A stretch of 52,026 bases of DNA, taken from Brachybacterium epidermidis (GTDB lineage: Bacteria; Actinomycetota; Actinomycetes; Actinomycetales; Dermabacteraceae). The notes below the pieces were generated by a model. It saw only the letters and a list, made by a program, of their open reading frames with translations, did not search any database and was not told the DNA's origin. Shown here one piece after another: positions 38,441 to 46,643 of this stretch (position 1 is the first letter of the stretch; each line of letters opens with the position of its first letter). A program made the position numbers and the translations under genes. The stretch covers positions 1 through 52,026 of the forward strand of contig NZ_JADEYR010000018.1 in assembly GCF_015209585.1 (NCBI RefSeq), in the 5' to 3' direction.

Positions 38441-39208
38441 TCACGCTCGGACCGTGACCTCAAGGCCCTGCTGCGCTCCGAGCTGCCGTGCTCTGTGCGC
38501 GGCAGCGTCGAATCGCTCCGTCCAGTCCGGCACTGCAGCCAGCTGCCTGGCGAAGCCGCTCTCTGCACCGTCGGCCCGTGCCTTCTGCAGCACCAGGTGC
38601 GTGCCGCCGCCGCGATGGACGGTCTCGATCACCGCGGGGACCTGGTCGATCAACTGCGGGGTGACCGTCATCCTCAGTTCGTGGTCCACACCGGAGGCCA
38701 GCAGGAACTGGAGGGATTTCGCACTTCGCCGCCAGGCACCGGCCCGTCCCACCAGGTCCGTGTAGCCGGCCGGCGCGGCCTTCACGTCGAACCCCACCCA
38801 GTCCACCAGCGGTGAGCAGACGCGATGCCCGTCGGTGTCGACCCCGAGCAGGGCCTGCATCCGGGTGGGGAAGGCCCCGCCGGGGTGCAGCCCAACCGCG
38901 AAGCCGCGCTCGCGAACGGCGCGGGCGGCAGGCACCACAGCGTGCTGCATGGTGGCCTCTCCCCCACTGAACACCACGCCGTCCAGCAGCCCTCCCCGTC
39001 GCTCCAGGAGCCGACCCAGCTCACCGAAGGGCACGGCGCCGGGGGCGTGGGCGTCCAGGATCGCGGTGTTGTGGCAGTAGGTGCAGCGCCAGGGGCAGCC
39101 CTGGCAGAACACCGCGGCCACCAGGCGGCCGGGCCAGTCCACGGTGGACAGCGGCACCAGACCTGCGATGCGCAGGTCTGGTGCCGCCAGGCTGGCCAGA
39201 GGGCTCAC
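38441..39208 (-). CDS. nrdG: Anaerobic RNR-activating radical SAM protein
   Basis: This 255-residue radical SAM activase generates the glycyl radical on NrdD using S-adenosylmethionine. The cluster motif is CPWRCTYC within FCQGCPWRCTYCHN, with the GGE segment (VFSGGEATM) for SAM binding. It is longer than E. coli NrdG (about 154) and belongs to the longer group paired with NrdD in actinobacteria and others. GTG 39208 overlaps the nrdD stop by four bases (GTGA). Confidence 0.92.
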   Translation of the reverse strand: MSPLASLAAPDLRIAGLVPLSTVDWPGRLVAAVFCQGCPWRCTYCHNTAILDAHAPGAVPFGELGRLLERRGGLLDGVVFSGGEATMQHAVVPAARAVRERGFAVGLHPGGAFPTRMQALLGVDTDGHRVCSPLVDWVGFDVKAAPAGYTDLVGRAGAWRRSAKSLQFLLASGVDHELRMTVTPQLIDQVPAVIETVHRGGGTHLVLQKARADGAESGFARQLAAVPDWTERFDAAAHRARQLGAQQGLEVTVRA

Positions 39209-41154
39209 GCCGTCACCGGGGTGATCACGGCCCCTGGGCGGCCGGTCGCGGCCGCGGGCTCGTCGGCCGCCGCAGCGGGCCCGTCGGCCGCCTCCTGGCA
39301 GCCGCCTACGCCGGAGGCCTGCTCGGTGAAGAAGGTGCGCTCGGCGTACTCGCCCTTCTTGCCGATGTTGAAGGAGGCCATGGGCCGGAAGTAGCCCATC
39401 ACACGGGTCCACACCTCGCAGGCTTCACCACAGCGCTCGCACTGGTGGTGCTCGCCGGTGAGGTAGCCGTGGCTGGGGCAGATCGAGAAGGTGGGGGTGA
39501 TGGTCAGGTACGGCAGGTGGAACCGGGTCAGTGCTCTGCGCACGAGTTCCCGGCAGGTGGTCGCCGAGCTCATCGCCTCGTTCATGTACAGGTGCAGCAC
39601 GGTGCCGCCCGTGTACTGGGATTGCAGCTCCTCCTGCAGCTCGAGCGCCTCGAAGGGGTCCTCAGTGGCGCCCACGGGGATCTGGGAGGAGTTGGTGTAG
39701 TACGGGTTGGCGGTGGTGCCGGCGGTGAGGGTGCCGGGGGAGCGCGCGCGGGCCTCCTTGGCGGAGCGGTAGGTGGCGCCCTCGGGCGGGGGGGCCTCCA
39801 GGGTGTACAGGGTCTCGGTCTCCTCCTGGTACCGCACCATCGTCTCGCGCACGTGGTCGAGGATCCGCAGGCACATCTGCTGCCCGAACTCGTCCATCAG
39901 GTCGTGGGCATCGCCGGTGAAGTTGCGGACCATCTCATTCATCCCGTTGACCCCAAGGGTGGAGAAGTGGTTGCCCAGGTGGCCCATGTACCGCTTGGTG
40001 TACGGGTACAGGCCGCCGTCGATCAGCTCCTGCACGGTGGCCCGCCGCTTCTCCAGGGTGTCCTTGCCCACCTCGAGCAGGCGGTCCAGCTCGGCGATCA
40101 GCGCGTCCTCGTCCCCGGCGTACAGGTAGCCCAGGCGCGCCATGTTGACCGTGACCACGCCGATGGAGCCGGTGAGCTCCGCGGAACCGAACAGGCCGTT
40201 GCCGCGCTTGAGCAGCTCGCGCAGGTCCAGCTGCAGGCGGCAGCACATCGAGCGAATCATCCCGGGGTCCAGGTCGGAGTTGATGAAGTTCTGGAAGTAG
40301 GGCAGCCCGTACTTCGCGGTCATCGCGAACAGCCGCTGGGTGTTCTCGGCCTCCCAGTCGAAGTCGCGGGTGATGTTGTAGGTGGGGATGGGGAAGGTGA
40401 AGGCGCGCCCGTCAGCGTCGCCCGCGGTCATCACCTCGATGTAGGCCCGGTTGACCAGGTCCATCTCGTGCTGGAGATCGCCGTAGGTGAAGTCGCACAG
40501 CTGCTCGCCGATCAGGGGGTGCTGGCCCTGCAGGTCCTCCGGGCAGGCCCAGTCGAAGGTGAGGTTGGTGAAGGGGCACTGCGAGCCCCAACGACTGGGC
40601 ACGTTGAGGTTGTAGATCAGCTCCTGCATGCACTGCAGCACCTCCTCGTAGGTCATGTCATCCAGCCGCACGAACGGCGCCATGTAGGTGTCGAAGGAGC
40701 TGAAGGCCTGGGCGCCGGCCCACTCGTTCTGCAGGGTGCCCAGGAAGTTGACGATCTGCCCGCAGGCCGAGGAGAAGTGCTTGGGCGGGGCGGCGGCGAT
40801 CGCCCCGGGCACACCGTTGAAGCCCTCCTCGAGCAGACGCCGCAGCGACCAGCCGGCGCAGTACCCGGTGAGCATGTCGAGGTCGTGGATGTGGATGTCC
40901 CCGTCGCGGTGGGCACGGCCCGCCTCGGCACTGAACACCTCGTCCAGCCAGTAGTTGGCGATCATCTTGCCCGCGGCGTTGAGCACCAGCCCGCCCACGG
41001 AGTAGCCCTGGTTGGCGTTGGCGTTGACGCGCCAGTCGGAGCGGTCCACGTACTCGGTGACGGTGGCGACCGGATCGATCATGCGGCGGCCGACGGGGGC
41101 CGCGCCGGGCTCGGCGGGCTCGATCGGGGCGGGCTGCTTCGGGGACGCGGTCAT
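39205..41154 (-). CDS. nrdD: Anaerobic (class III) ribonucleoside-triphosphate reductase
   Basis: This 649-residue glycyl-radical enzyme makes deoxynucleotides without oxygen. The zinc-binding cysteines near the C-terminus (ICPSHGYLTGEHHQCERCG, then EAC) precede the glycyl-radical loop WTRVMGYFRP. The N-terminus lacks the ATP-cone found in many NrdD proteins: it starts MTASPKQPAP and moves quickly into the barrel (NANANQGYSVGGLVLNAAGK). The last about 30 residues are Ala/Pro-rich. ATG 41154 follows GAAGGAGAG. Two NrdR-like boxes lie 108-154 bp upstream. Confidence 0.93.
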   Translation of the reverse strand: MTASPKQPAPIEPAEPGAAPVGRRMIDPVATVTEYVDRSDWRVNANANQGYSVGGLVLNAAGKMIANYWLDEVFSAEAGRAHRDGDIHIHDLDMLTGYCAGWSLRRLLEEGFNGVPGAIAAAPPKHFSSACGQIVNFLGTLQNEWAGAQAFSSFDTYMAPFVRLDDMTYEEVLQCMQELIYNLNVPSRWGSQCPFTNLTFDWACPEDLQGQHPLIGEQLCDFTYGDLQHEMDLVNRAYIEVMTAGDADGRAFTFPIPTYNITRDFDWEAENTQRLFAMTAKYGLPYFQNFINSDLDPGMIRSMCCRLQLDLRELLKRGNGLFGSAELTGSIGVVTVNMARLGYLYAGDEDALIAELDRLLEVGKDTLEKRRATVQELIDGGLYPYTKRYMGHLGNHFSTLGVNGMNEMVRNFTGDAHDLMDEFGQQMCLRILDHVRETMVRYQEETETLYTLEAPPPEGATYRSAKEARARSPGTLTAGTTANPYYTNSSQIPVGATEDPFEALELQEELQSQYTGGTVLHLYMNEAMSSATTCRELVRRALTRFHLPYLTITPTFSICPSHGYLTGEHHQCERCGEACEVWTRVMGYFRPMASFNIGKKGEYAERTFFTEQASGVGGCQEAADGPAAAADEPAAATGRPGAVITPVTA

Positions 41155-41261
41155 GGGCTCTCTCCTTCGGGACGGGGCACGGTGCACGGGTGTGGGCACG
41201 GGTGGCGCGCAACGATGCGGGTGTGTGGTGTGCGCCGCGGCTCTGCCAACGTAGGAATCGA

Positions 41262-41308
41262 CCACAACATATTGGGGTCGCAACACGCCGATACCCCCAG
41301 GTGTAGTG
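41262..41308 (-). promoter_or_regulatory. Paired NrdR-like boxes upstream of nrdDG
   Basis: On the minus strand the upstream box reads CACTACACCTGGGGG (41308-41294) and the downstream box CCCCAATATGTTGTGG (41277-41262). Their starts are 31 bp apart, three helical turns, the usual spacing for NrdR. The first matches the box before nrdHIE (CACTACACCTAGTGG) at 13 of 15 positions. Confidence 0.72.
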
Positions 41309-41364
41309 GTTCTGGTTGCGACGAAACCGGCGCCGGGAGGACCAAAGTCCCCGATGGACGCTAG

Positions 41365-41389
41365 CCGTACTACGCCAGGCGTAGTACGG
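41365..41389. promoter_or_regulatory. Perfect palindrome upstream of padR
   Basis: CCGTACTACGC (41365-41375), spacer CAG, then GCGTAGTACGG (41379-41389): 11-bp perfect arms. The TACTA/TAGTA half sites and location 50 bp before the padR start suggest an autoregulatory PadR operator. Confidence 0.65.
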
Positions 41390-41439
41390 TGATGGCACTG
41401 ATCGGTACTCCCGCATCCCACCCGGCAGAAGGAGGGGCA

Positions 41440-41775
41440 TTGATCGGAGCCGATGCCATTCGAGGGCACATCGACCTGATCGTGCTGTCGATCCTCGAGT
41501 CCCGCCCCTCCTACGCCTACGAGATCTCCAAGACCATCACCGACCGCTCCGACGGCGACTACGTCATCAAGCAGACCACTCTGTACACCGCGGTCAAGCG
41601 GCTCGAGTCCCAGCAGCTGCTGGACAGCTACGAGGACGTCTCCACCTCCGGCAAGCCGCGCACCTACTACCGCATCACCGCCGAGGGCATCGCACAGCTC
41701 TCGGCGAAGCGGCTCGAATGGGCCCGCACCCGTCAGCTCGTCGATCACTTCGCAGAAGGACAGCACCAGCCATGA
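41440..41775 (+). CDS. PadR-family transcriptional regulator
   Basis: This 111-residue regulator starts at TTG 41440, with AGAAGGAGG six bases before. It has the PadR winged helix: IDLIVLSILESRPSYAYEIS, then TTLYTAVKRLESQQLLDSYE and a short C-terminal helix. The stop overlaps the next start (ATGA), pairing it with the permease-prefix protein, a common two-gene arrangement in which the PadR protein controls a membrane protein under antibiotic or envelope stress. Confidence 0.9.
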   Translation: MIGADAIRGHIDLIVLSILESRPSYAYEISKTITDRSDGDYVIKQTTLYTAVKRLESQQLLDSYEDVSTSGKPRTYYRITAEGIAQLSAKRLEWARTRQLVDHFAEGQHQP

Positions 41776-42788
41776 GCGTCATCGACTCCTATCTCGATAC
41801 ACTCTTCGCCCCCTACCCCGACTCCTCGCGGATGCGCAGCGCTCGCATCGAGCTGCGCGCCATGATGGAGGACAAGCAGCAGGAGCTGATGGACCGCGGT
41901 CACAGCGAGGCCCAGGCCGTCGGCACCGTGATCGCCGAGTTCGGCAGCCTCGAGGAGGTCGCCCCCGTCCTGGGCATCGATCGTGAGATCGGCGCCGCCA
42001 CCAGCCCGCGCTTCGGAGCCGACGGCACCCTGGCCGGGGACGTGCGCACCGATCCTGTCCTGGACACCGACCGTGCGCGTCAGTACGTGCAGTCGGTGCG
42101 CGCCGCACAGCCGCTCAGCGCCATCGCCATCCCCCTGTTCGTGCTGTCCCCCGTTCCGCTGCTGGCCCTGATCGCCTTCACCTCCCCGGACACCGACCCC
42201 GCCTCCTGGGTGGTGATCACCGGGCTGGTGCTGCTGCTGGGCGCCATCGCGCTCGGCGTGCTGCTGCTGATCGTACGGGGAGCCCGGTTGGCGGACTACG
42301 AGGACATCTCCGAGGGCAGATTCACCCCCGCGCCGACGCTGCACGAGTACACCCAGGAGCTGCGGCGCACCCACCGCCGCTCCTCGACGCTCACGACTGC
42401 GGTGGCGATCGCCCTGTGGATCCTGAGCGCCGTCCCGATCCTGGTGCTCGGCAATCTCCGCCAGGACGGCATGCTGCCCCTGCTCGGCGTGTGCGGCACA
42501 CTTCTGATGGTGGCACTCGGCCTGCTGATCTACATCCAAGGATCCTGGATGGACTCCGCGGCCTCGACGCTGGAGCAGGAGACGGACGACCTTCCCGAGA
42601 CCAGCCGGTCGCCCGTGGTCCGGGTCATCGCCGCGGTGTTCTGGCCGCTGACCGTCGCGATATACCTGGGGTGGAGCTTCGTGACCGGTGACTGGGGGTC
42701 GACCTGGGTGATCTGGCCGGTGGCCGCGGTGCTCTACGCGGCTCTCTGGGCGGCCACCTCCGCCCTGGAGAGCGTGTCACGACCCTGA
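41772..42788 (+). CDS. Permease-prefix-domain membrane protein
   Basis: This 338-residue protein has a cytoplasmic N-terminal domain of about 75 residues (the permease prefix domain 1 type: MEDKQQELMDRGHSEAQAVG) followed by seven or so transmembrane helices in pairs. No ABC motifs are present. It is coupled to padR by a four-base overlap. Such proteins are typical PadR targets with no defined activity. Confidence 0.82.
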   Translation: MSVIDSYLDTLFAPYPDSSRMRSARIELRAMMEDKQQELMDRGHSEAQAVGTVIAEFGSLEEVAPVLGIDREIGAATSPRFGADGTLAGDVRTDPVLDTDRARQYVQSVRAAQPLSAIAIPLFVLSPVPLLALIAFTSPDTDPASWVVITGLVLLLGAIALGVLLLIVRGARLADYEDISEGRFTPAPTLHEYTQELRRTHRRSSTLTTAVAIALWILSAVPILVLGNLRQDGMLPLLGVCGTLLMVALGLLIYIQGSWMDSAASTLEQETDDLPETSRSPVVRVIAAVFWPLTVAIYLGWSFVTGDWGSTWVIWPVAAVLYAALWAATSALESVSRP

Positions 42789-42919
42789 TTCTGGGCATGC
42801 GGGCTCAAGCTGTGCTGAGTTGGCGGAACGGCCCGCCCTGATCGCCGACTGCGCACCTCTGGGCCAAAGAGCTCTCAGCGGCCGCCGTCGACCGGGGTGC
42901 CCCAGAGACAGCGCGGTGA

Positions 42920-43120
42920 GTGTTCTGCACGCTGGACCCCACGCCGTTCTGTGCGCACTGCGAGGTGCACTGCTTCGAGGCCGAGGAGCGCGCCTGGAAC
43001 CGCCAGATGATGCGCTACGCGGGGCCGCGGTCGTGGACCTGCGGCTTCGCTCGGCAGGGTGCACGGCACTTCACAGGGAGTGTGCGCGCCCGGATCCGCC
43101 GGCTGGAAAATCGCACCTGA
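42920..43120 (+). pseudogene. C-terminal remnant of a YgbA/nitrous-oxide-stimulated-promoter-family protein
   Basis: The 66-residue frame contains FCAHCEVHCFEAEERAW, then MMRYAGPRSW and ARHFTGSVRARIR. This corresponds to the conserved cysteine-rich second half of the E. coli YgbA type, where a CxxCxxHCY-like motif is followed by MRYAGPR. The frame is closed by TGA at 42917 just upstream, and no other frame upstream resembles the missing first half (about 45 residues). It is probably a remnant, although GTG 42920 could start a short product. The rest of 42789-43130 shows nothing recognisable. Confidence 0.6.
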
Positions 43121-43130
43121 CGCAAGCACG

Positions 43131-43175
43131 AACCGGGGCCCGGTCGAGGAGCGAATCCTCGACCGGGCCCCGGTT
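43131..43175. terminator. Strong hairpin terminator after nrdE
   Basis: A 20-bp perfect stem joins 43131-43150 to 43156-43175 across a 5-nt loop. It lies 18 bp after the nrdE stop (minus) and after the plus-strand YgbA remnant. On the plus strand it ends in GGTTTG. Confidence 0.88.
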
Positions 43176-43192
43176 TGTCGGCCGATGTCGGC

Positions 43193-45325
43193 TCAGAGCA
43201 TGCAGCTCACGCAGCCCTCGACCTCGGTGCCCTCGATCGCCATCTGCCGCAGGCGGATGTAGTAGAGGGTCTTGATGCCCTTGCGCCAGGCGTAGATCTG
43301 CGCCTTGTTGACGTCGCGCGTGGTGGCTGTGTCCGGGAAGAACAGCGTCAGCGACAGGCCCTGGTCCACGTGCTTGGTGGCCTCGGCGTAGGTGTCGATG
43401 ATCTTCTCGAAGCCGATCTCGTATGCGTCCTCGTAGTACTCGAGGTTGTCGTTGGTCATGAACGGCGCCGGGTAGTACACCCGTCCGATCTTGCCCTCCT
43501 TGCGGATCTCGATCTTGGAGACGATCGGGTGGATCGAGGAGGTGGAGTGGTTGATGTAGGAGATCGACCCGGTGGGCGGGACGGCCTGCAGGTAGGCGTT
43601 GTACATGCCGTGCTCTCGCACCTGCTCGCGCAGCTCGCGCCAGTCGTCCTGGGTGGGAAGGTGCACGCTGGAGGCCGCGAACAGGTCGCGCACCTTCTGC
43701 GTGGCCGGCTCCCACACCTGGTCGGTGTACTTGTCGAAGTACTCGCCGGTGCCGTACTGGGACTTCTCGAACTCGTAGAAGGTCTCCCCGCGCTCCTTGG
43801 CGATCTCCATCGACGCCTTGATGGCGTGGTAGGTGACCGCGTAGAAGTACATGTTCGTGAAGTCCAGGCCCTCCTCGGACCCGTAGTGGATCGCCTCGCG
43901 GGCCAGGTAGCCGTGCAGGTTCATCTGCCCCAGGCCGATGGCGTGGGACTTGCGGTTGCCCTCGGCGATGGTGGGCACGGACTCGATGTCGGAGGTGTCC
44001 GAGACGGCCGTGAGACCACGGATCGCAGTGGCGATGGTCTGCGCGAAGTCCGGGGAGTCCATCGCCTTGGCGATGTTCAGCGAGCCCAGGTTGCAGGAGA
44101 TGTCCCGGCCCAAGGTGTCGTAGGAGAGGTCGACGTTCATCTCCGACGGGGTGGCGATCTGCAGGATCTCCGAGCACAGGTTGGAGTGGGTGACCTTGCC
44201 GGGGATGGGGTTGGCCCGGTTCACCGTGTCCTCGAACATGATGTACGGGTAGCCGGACTCGAACTGGATCTCTGCGAGCACCTGGAAGAAGTCGCGGGCG
44301 CGGATCTTCTTCTTGGAGATGGCGGGGTTGTCCACCATCTCGTGGTAGAGCTCGGTGACGTTGATGTCGGCGAAGGGCTTGCCGTACTCGCGCTCCACGT
44401 CGTACGGGGAGAACAGGTACATCGGCTCGTTCTTCTTGGCCAGCTCGAAGGTGATGTCGGGGATCACCACGCCGAGCGAGAGGGTCTTGATGCGGATCTT
44501 CTCGTCGGCGTTCTCGCGCTTGGTGTCCAGGAACCGCAGGATGTCCGGGTGGTGCGCGTGCAGGTACACGGCACCGGCACCCTGGCGGGCGCCCAGCTGG
44601 TTGGCGTAGCTGAAGGAGTCCTCCAGCAGCTTCATCACGGGGATCACACCGCTGGACTGGTTCTCGATGTGCTTGATCGGCGCACCGTACTCGCGCAGGT
44701 TGCTCAGCAGCAGCGCCACGCCGCCGCCGCGCTTGGACAGCTGCAGGGCGGAGTTGATGGAGCGGCCGATGGACTCCATGTTGTCCTCGATGCGCAGCAG
44801 GAAGCAGGAGACCAGCTCACCGCGCTGCGCCTTGCCGGCGTTGAGGAAGGTGGGGGTGGCTGGCTGGAAGCGACCGTCCAGGATCTCCTCGACCAGGTTC
44901 CGGGCGAGCCGCTCGTCCCCGCGGGCGAGGGTCAGGGCCACCATCACCACGCGATCCTCGAAGCGCTCCAGGTACCGCTTCCCGTCGAAGGTCTTCAGGG
45001 TGTACGAGGTGTAGTACTTGAAGGCGCCCAGGAAGGTGGGGAAGCGGAACTTCTTGGCGTAGGCCTGCTCGGACAGCGACTCCACGAAGGAGAAGTCGTA
45101 CTGCGCGAGCACCTCGGGCTCGTAGTACTTGTTCTCCACCAGGTAGTCGAGCTTCTCGCGCAGCGAGTGGAAGAACACCGTGTTGGGGTTCACGTGCTGC
45201 AGGAAGTACTCGCGGGCGGCCAGGCGATCCTTCTCGAACTGGATCTTGCCGTCCGGTCCGTACAGGTTCAGCATCGCGTTGAGCGCGTGGTAGTCCAGCG
45301 GCTTGTGGTGCTCGGCCGGGGGCAT
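43193..45325 (-). CDS. nrdE: Class Ib ribonucleotide reductase, alpha subunit
   Basis: This 710-residue catalytic subunit (class Ib, no N-terminal ATP-cone) starts with the [17 protein letters not shown] segment. Active-site cysteines are in [14 protein letters not shown] and in [10 protein letters not shown] with NPIPGKVTH, plus the C-terminal redox pair in [13 protein letters not shown] 45325 is chosen; TTG 45343 inside the nrdI 3' end is an alternative. The nrdI stop lies 6 bp upstream. Electrons come from NrdH; the metal site is on NrdF, encoded elsewhere in the window. Confidence 0.94.
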   Translation of the reverse strand: MPPAEHHKPLDYHALNAMLNLYGPDGKIQFEKDRLAAREYFLQHVNPNTVFFHSLREKLDYLVENKYYEPEVLAQYDFSFVESLSEQAYAKKFRFPTFLGAFKYYTSYTLKTFDGKRYLERFEDRVVMVALTLARGDERLARNLVEEILDGRFQPATPTFLNAGKAQRGELVSCFLLRIEDNMESIGRSINSALQLSKRGGGVALLLSNLREYGAPIKHIENQSSGVIPVMKLLEDSFSYANQLGARQGAGAVYLHAHHPDILRFLDTKRENADEKIRIKTLSLGVVIPDITFELAKKNEPMYLFSPYDVEREYGKPFADINVTELYHEMVDNPAISKKKIRARDFFQVLAEIQFESGYPYIMFEDTVNRANPIPGKVTHSNLCSEILQIATPSEMNVDLSYDTLGRDISCNLGSLNIAKAMDSPDFAQTIATAIRGLTAVSDTSDIESVPTIAEGNRKSHAIGLGQMNLHGYLAREAIHYGSEEGLDFTNMYFYAVTYHAIKASMEIAKERGETFYEFEKSQYGTGEYFDKYTDQVWEPATQKVRDLFAASSVHLPTQDDWRELREQVREHGMYNAYLQAVPPTGSISYINHSTSSIHPIVSKIEIRKEGKIGRVYYPAPFMTNDNLEYYEDAYEIGFEKIIDTYAEATKHVDQGLSLTLFFPDTATTRDVNKAQIYAWRKGIKTLYYIRLRQMAIEGTEVEGCVSCML

Positions 45326-45330
45326 CTCGG

Positions 45331-45729
45331 TCAGTGTCGCCAAAACTCTTCCAATCCGTCGTGGACCTTCTGCACGTCCCGTGCAGTGCCCAGCAGTTCG
45401 AACTTGTACATGTGGGGGACCTTGCACTTGGCGGAGATGATGTCTCCCGCGATGCAGTAGGCCTCGCCGAAGTTGGTGTTGCCACCGGTGATGACGCCCC
45501 GGATCAGGTCCCGGTTGCGCTTGTCGTTGAGGAACTTGATGACCTGCTTGGGGACGGCGCCACCGTGGTTGCCGCCGCCGTAGGTCGGGACCATCAGGAC
45601 GAACTCCTCGTCCATGACGAGGGGCTCCTCCTTGGCGTAGAGAGGGATGCGGTGCGCGGGGATCCCGAGCTTCTCTACGAAGCGGTGGGTGTTCTCCGAC
45701 ACCGAGGAGAAATAGACGAGGGTGCCCAC
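45331..45729 (-). CDS. nrdI: Flavodoxin-like NrdI
   Basis: This 132-residue FMN protein delivers the oxidant for assembly of the dimanganese-tyrosyl radical in NrdF. The FMN phosphate loop is [15 protein letters not shown], and the flavin-binding loops [20 protein letters not shown] and [14 protein letters not shown] are intact. It lies between nrdH and nrdE as in other class Ib operons. Confidence 0.95.
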   Translation of the reverse strand: MGTLVYFSSVSENTHRFVEKLGIPAHRIPLYAKEEPLVMDEEFVLMVPTYGGGNHGGAVPKQVIKFLNDKRNRDLIRGVITGGNTNFGEAYCIAGDIISAKCKVPHMYKFELLGTARDVQKVHDGLEEFWRH

Positions 45730-45752
45730 GCCGATGCCTCCTGCGCGGTCTC

Positions 45753-46010
45753 TCAGATGGCGGCGGCGCGACGCTGCACGCCGGAAGCGGCGGCGATCGC
45801 CTTGATCTTGTCCGGGCGGAAGCCGGACCAGTGGTCCTCACCGGTGATGACGACGGGCGCCTGGACGTAGCCCAGAGACTTCACGCGGGCGAGGGCTTCG
45901 GCATCCTCGGTGATGTCGACGACGTCGTAGGCGATGCCCGCCTTGTTCAGGGCGCGCTTGGTCGCATCGCACTGGACGCACAGGGGCTTCGAGTACACGG
46001 TGATGTCCAC
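45753..46010 (-). CDS. nrdH: Glutaredoxin-like NrdH-redoxin
   Basis: This 85-residue redoxin starts at GTG 46010. The redox pair is C11-V-Q-C14 ([16 protein letters not shown]), and the NrdH signature near the end reads [13 protein letters not shown]. It is reduced by thioredoxin reductase and re-reduces NrdE. It is the first gene of nrdHIE, with a leader of about 190 bp between the NrdR-like boxes and the start. Confidence 0.94.
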   Translation of the reverse strand: MDITVYSKPLCVQCDATKRALNKAGIAYDVVDITEDAEALARVKSLGYVQAPVVITGEDHWSGFRPDKIKAIAAASGVQRRAAAI

Positions 46011-46202
46011 GGAGGAAGACCTTTCTCGGGGCACCGCGCCGGGGCGGCGCGAGGAGGAACGGGTGATGCGGTTGTCAGTGCGGCCCGGGGGCCCGTGCCG
46101 CCGGCTCCGGCCCCCGGTCCCGCCGTCCACCTCGTTGCTCGCGAGGTGGCCGGCTGCCCCTGGGAGGGCGGTGGAAGGGGTGGATCCCTGCGGCCCCGCC
46201 AA

Positions 46203-46249
46203 CACTACACCTAGTGGTCGATCGGTGGGAGCACCACAAGATGTACCGA
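46203..46249 (-). promoter_or_regulatory. Paired NrdR-like boxes upstream of nrdHIE
   Basis: Box A is CACTACACCTAGTGG on the plus strand (46203-46217), near-palindromic. Box B is CCACAAGATGTACCGA (46234-46249). Their starts are 31 bp apart, the same as upstream of nrdDG, and box A is nearly identical to one nrdDG box. Box B shares CCACAA-AT-T with the other. Confidence 0.72.
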
Positions 46250-46465
46250 ACTACAACAATGTCATCCACATCGGGCTGTTGACGGGATGTGGACGGTCCG
46301 GGAGGACTGTGGACACAGCAGGCACCCCACGCACGGAACAGCAGGACGGCGCCGATCACAGCCTGTGGACGAAGGCAGGGGGCAGCTCCACCGGTGGTGG
46401 ACGAAGCGCTCGGGCGGGCTGTTGGACCGGGCTCAAGGTGACTCGGATCGCCACGGAATCCCGGG
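46250..46465. other. Intergenic region upstream of nrdHIE
   Basis: Together with 46011-46202 (the nrdH leader) this makes a gene-free stretch of more than 600 bp before the Gfo/Idh/MocA gene. No coding frame has family resemblance or a good ribosome site. The nrdH promoter should lie close to the NrdR boxes; I could not fix a -10/-35 pair. Confidence 0.4.
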
Positions 46466-46593
46466 CGCGTCGCGGCGTGTCGGGGTGGGCCGATGGGCGT
46501 GTCGCGGCAAGTCGGGGTGAACCGAAGGTCGGGTCGCGGCGAGTCTGGGCGAACCGATGGCCGTGTTGCGGCGAGTCGGGGTGAACCGATGGT
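46466..46593. repeat. Four tandem copies of a 32-bp repeat
   Basis: Units at 46466-46497, 46498-46529, 46530-46561 and 46562-46593 follow the pattern CGNGTCGCGGCRAG, then TCGGGGTGAACCGATGGN, with a few substitutions each; a fifth partial copy starts at 46594. The array ends about 50 bp beyond the stop of the minus-strand Gfo gene. Confidence 0.85.
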
Positions 46594-46643
46594 CGGGCCG
46601 CGACGCTTTTGGTGGGCGTGGCGCGAGGGAGGGTGCGAGGGGC

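Noticed and set aside
39181..41364. Plus-strand open frame of 727 codons opposite nrdD
   Set aside because: Mirror of the nrdD/nrdG coding strand; its Val/Gly/His-rich content follows from codon bias on the other strand.
43175..45460. Plus-strand open frame of 761 codons opposite nrdE
   Set aside because: Antisense shadow of nrdE; no start signal and no domain.
46466..46593. CRISPR array from 32-bp repeats
   Set aside because: The units are directly adjacent with no spacers, and no cas genes are present.
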